From Rhizobiales bacterium 63-22 (GTDB taxonomy: Bacteria > Pseudomonadota > Alphaproteobacteria > Rhizobiales > Rhizobiaceae): a DNA stretch of 64,000 nucleotides. Location: assembly GCA_001898995.1 (NCBI GenBank), contig MKVZ01000017.1, forward strand, positions 360,541-424,540, in the 5' to 3' direction. Below are positions 62,773 through 64,000 of the stretch, piece after piece. Position numbers and translations under genes: made by a program. Every line of letters starts with the position of its first letter. The stretch's first letter is position 1. The notes under the pieces were generated by a model that was given only the letters and a program-made list of their open reading frames with translations, was not told where the DNA came from and searched no databases.

Positions 62773-64000
62773 CTACTTCTTCTTCGATGACGGCGAACGC
62801 GGAACCCCGGACGCGGATTTCGGCCCGGCATCGTGCTTTTCATGCTTGCCGGCAAGCACCTTTTCCTCTTCGGCCTTCTTCGGGGCGGCCTTGCGGCGCG
62901 GTCCGAGCTTCTTTTCCGCCGGAATGTCCTTCCTCGGACTGACCGGACGGTCGGAAACGGTTTCGAGCGAAAGATCGGTCTGGCCGTCCGGCTTCGCGGT
63001 CACGTCGACACGCACCGTGCCTCCGTGCTTGAGCTTGCCGAACAGCACCTCGTCGGCCAATGGCCGCTTGATGTGCTCCTGAATGACGCGGCCGAGCGGA
63101 CGCGCACCCATGCGTTCGTCATAACCCTTGTCGGCCAGCCAGGCGATCGCCGCTTCCGTCAGTTCGAAGGTCACGCCGCGCTCGGCAAGCTGGGCTTCGA
63201 GTTGCAGCACGAATTTCTGCACGACCTGATGGATGACCGGCACCGGCAGCGGACCGAACGGAATGATCGCGTCGAGACGGTTGCGGAATTCCGGCGTGAA
63301 CAGCCGGTTGATCGCCTCCATGTCGTCGCCCTCGCGCCGTGTCGATCCGAAGCCGATCGCCGCCCTCTGCATGTCCGACGCGCCGGCATTGGTGGTCATG
63401 ATCAGGATCACATTGCGGAAATCGATCTTCTTGCCGTTGTGATCGGTCAGCGAGCCGTGGTCCATCACCTGCAACAATATGTTGAACAGGTCGGGATGCG
63501 CCTTCTCGATCTCGTCGAGCAGCAGCACACAATGCGGATGCTGGTCGACACCGTCGGTCAGAAGCCCGCCCTGATCGAAGCCGACATAGCCGGGAGGCGC
63601 GCCGATCAGCCGGGACACGGTGTGACGCTCCATATATTCCGACATGTCGAAGCGCAGAAGCTCCACGCCGAGCGAAGCGGCAAGTTGACGGGCCACTTCT
63701 GTCTTGCCGACGCCCGTGGGGCCGGAGAACAGATAGGAGCCGATCGGCTTGTCCGGCTCGCGCAGGCCGGCGCGCGCCAGCTTGATCGAGGACGACAGCG
63801 CTTCGATGGCGAGATCCTGCCCGTAGACGACGCGCTTGAGTTCGGCTTCCAGATGCGCCAACACCTCCTCGTCGTCCTTGGAGACGGACTTGGGCGGGAT
63901 GCGCGCCATGGTGGCGATGGTCGCCTCTATCTCCTTCACGCCGATGGTTTTCTTGCGCTTGTTCTCCGGCAACAGCATCTGGCTCGCGCCCGTCTCGTCG
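62773..64000 (-). CDS. clpA: ATP-dependent Clp protease ATP-binding subunit ClpA, C-terminal part
   Basis: The gene runs off the window; about 408 residues are visible. They cover the second AAA+ module of ClpA: KDDEEVLAHLEAELKRVVYGQDLAIEAL, Walker A FSGPTGVGKTE, YMERHTVSRLIGAPPGYVGFDQGG, Walker B CVLLLDEIEKAHPDLFN, sensor-1 TTNAGASDM and the ClpP-docking or D2 small domain, then a lysine-rich C-terminal tail (from about 340) longer than in E. coli. ClpA unfolds substrates for ClpP; ClpS, if present, would be beyond the edge. Confidence 0.95.
   Translation of the reverse strand, partial: DETGASQMLLPENKRKKTIGVKEIEATIATMARIPPKSVSKDDEEVLAHLEAELKRVVYGQDLAIEALSSSIKLARAGLREPDKPIGSYLFSGPTGVGKTEVARQLAASLGVELLRFDMSEYMERHTVSRLIGAPPGYVGFDQGGLLTDGVDQHPHCVLLLDEIEKAHPDLFNILLQVMDHGSLTDHNGKKIDFRNVILIMTTNAGASDMQRAAIGFGSTRREGDDMEAINRLFTPEFRNRLDAIIPFGPLPVPVIHQVVQKFVLQLEAQLAERGVTFELTEAAIAWLADKGYDERMGARPLGRVIQEHIKRPLADEVLFGKLKHGGTVRVDVTAKPDGQTDLSLETVSDRPVSPRKDIPAEKKLGPRRKAAPKKAEEEKVLAGKHEKHDAGPKSASGVPRSPSSKKK

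Overview
The window looks like chromosome I of a Brucella/Ochrobactrum-type alphaproteobacterium (Hyphomicrobiales). Supporting signs are a GC-rich housekeeping gene set, fused ispDF, a dusB-ntrB-ntrC operon, an E1-beta subunit of pyruvate dehydrogenase with its own lipoyl domain, LpxI instead of LpxH, a BepC-like TolC protein, an EipB (DUF1849) envelope protein, a PopZ/DUF2497 protein, and a direct-repeat GAAC-N7-GAAC box in front of lexA. Genus is inferred from protein families and gene order, not from a database search. Nearly every gene is ordinary core genome; no defence system, prophage, CRISPR array or insertion sequence was seen.

Layout. 1-8.3 kb: start of valS, popZ, a bepC outer-membrane efflux gene, a Pcm-like methyltransferase, a small CopZ-like metal chaperone, an exported protein, sufA, a TfoX-domain gene, a RhlE-type helicase, tRNA-Thr(TGT) and nadK. 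8.3-14.7 kb: ntrC, ntrB and dusB (minus strand), then ispDF, a CinA/PncC amidase and an SDR on the plus strand. 14.7-23.9 kb (minus): COQ10/RatA-like protein, lipA, a small membrane protein, lpdA-pdhC-pdhB-pdhA, ftsB and eno. 23.9-29.9 kb (minus): kdsA, a VOC protein, pyrG, an L,D-transpeptidase, secG and tpiA. 30.1-35.7 kb (plus): a PpiD-like chaperone, trpD, trpC, moaC, moeA. 35.8-38.4 kb: an SSS-family symporter with a DUF3311 partner plus about 0.9 kb of nearly gene-free DNA, apparently an inserted islet. 38.4-44.7 kb: lexA, comEC, gltX, gltA. 44.8-58 kb (minus): one long envelope/translation cluster, rpsB-tsf-pyrH-frr-uppS-cdsA-rseP-bamA-lpxD-fabZ-lpxA-lpxI-lpxB. 58.2-64 kb: a SnoaL-like exported protein, eipB, RidA-like, GDPD, a FemAB/GNAT-like protein, a HIT protein, and the 3' part of clpA.

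How they work together. The pdh/lpd/lipA block makes pyruvate dehydrogenase and supplies lipoate for it; gltA takes the acetyl-CoA into the TCA cycle; eno and tpiA are glycolytic. The large minus-strand cluster couples translation (rpsB, tsf, frr), UMP supply (pyrH), undecaprenyl and phospholipid precursor synthesis (uppS, cdsA), outer-membrane protein assembly and envelope proteolysis (bamA, rseP) and the lipid A pathway (lpxD, fabZ, lpxA, lpxI, lpxB), with kdsA adding the KDO precursor. NtrB/NtrC and DusB form the nitrogen-control operon.

Most worth a second look: the join between nadK and ntrC, where ntrY-ntrX would be expected and an extremely AT-rich spacer lies instead; the symporter islet between moeA and lexA; a three-copy 15-bp repeat at the end of tpiA, each copy bringing an in-frame stop; a small membrane-protein gene whose coding frame seems to begin at a non-standard ATT codon; and short dispersed repeats, two of which supply the TAG stop codons of neighbouring genes.
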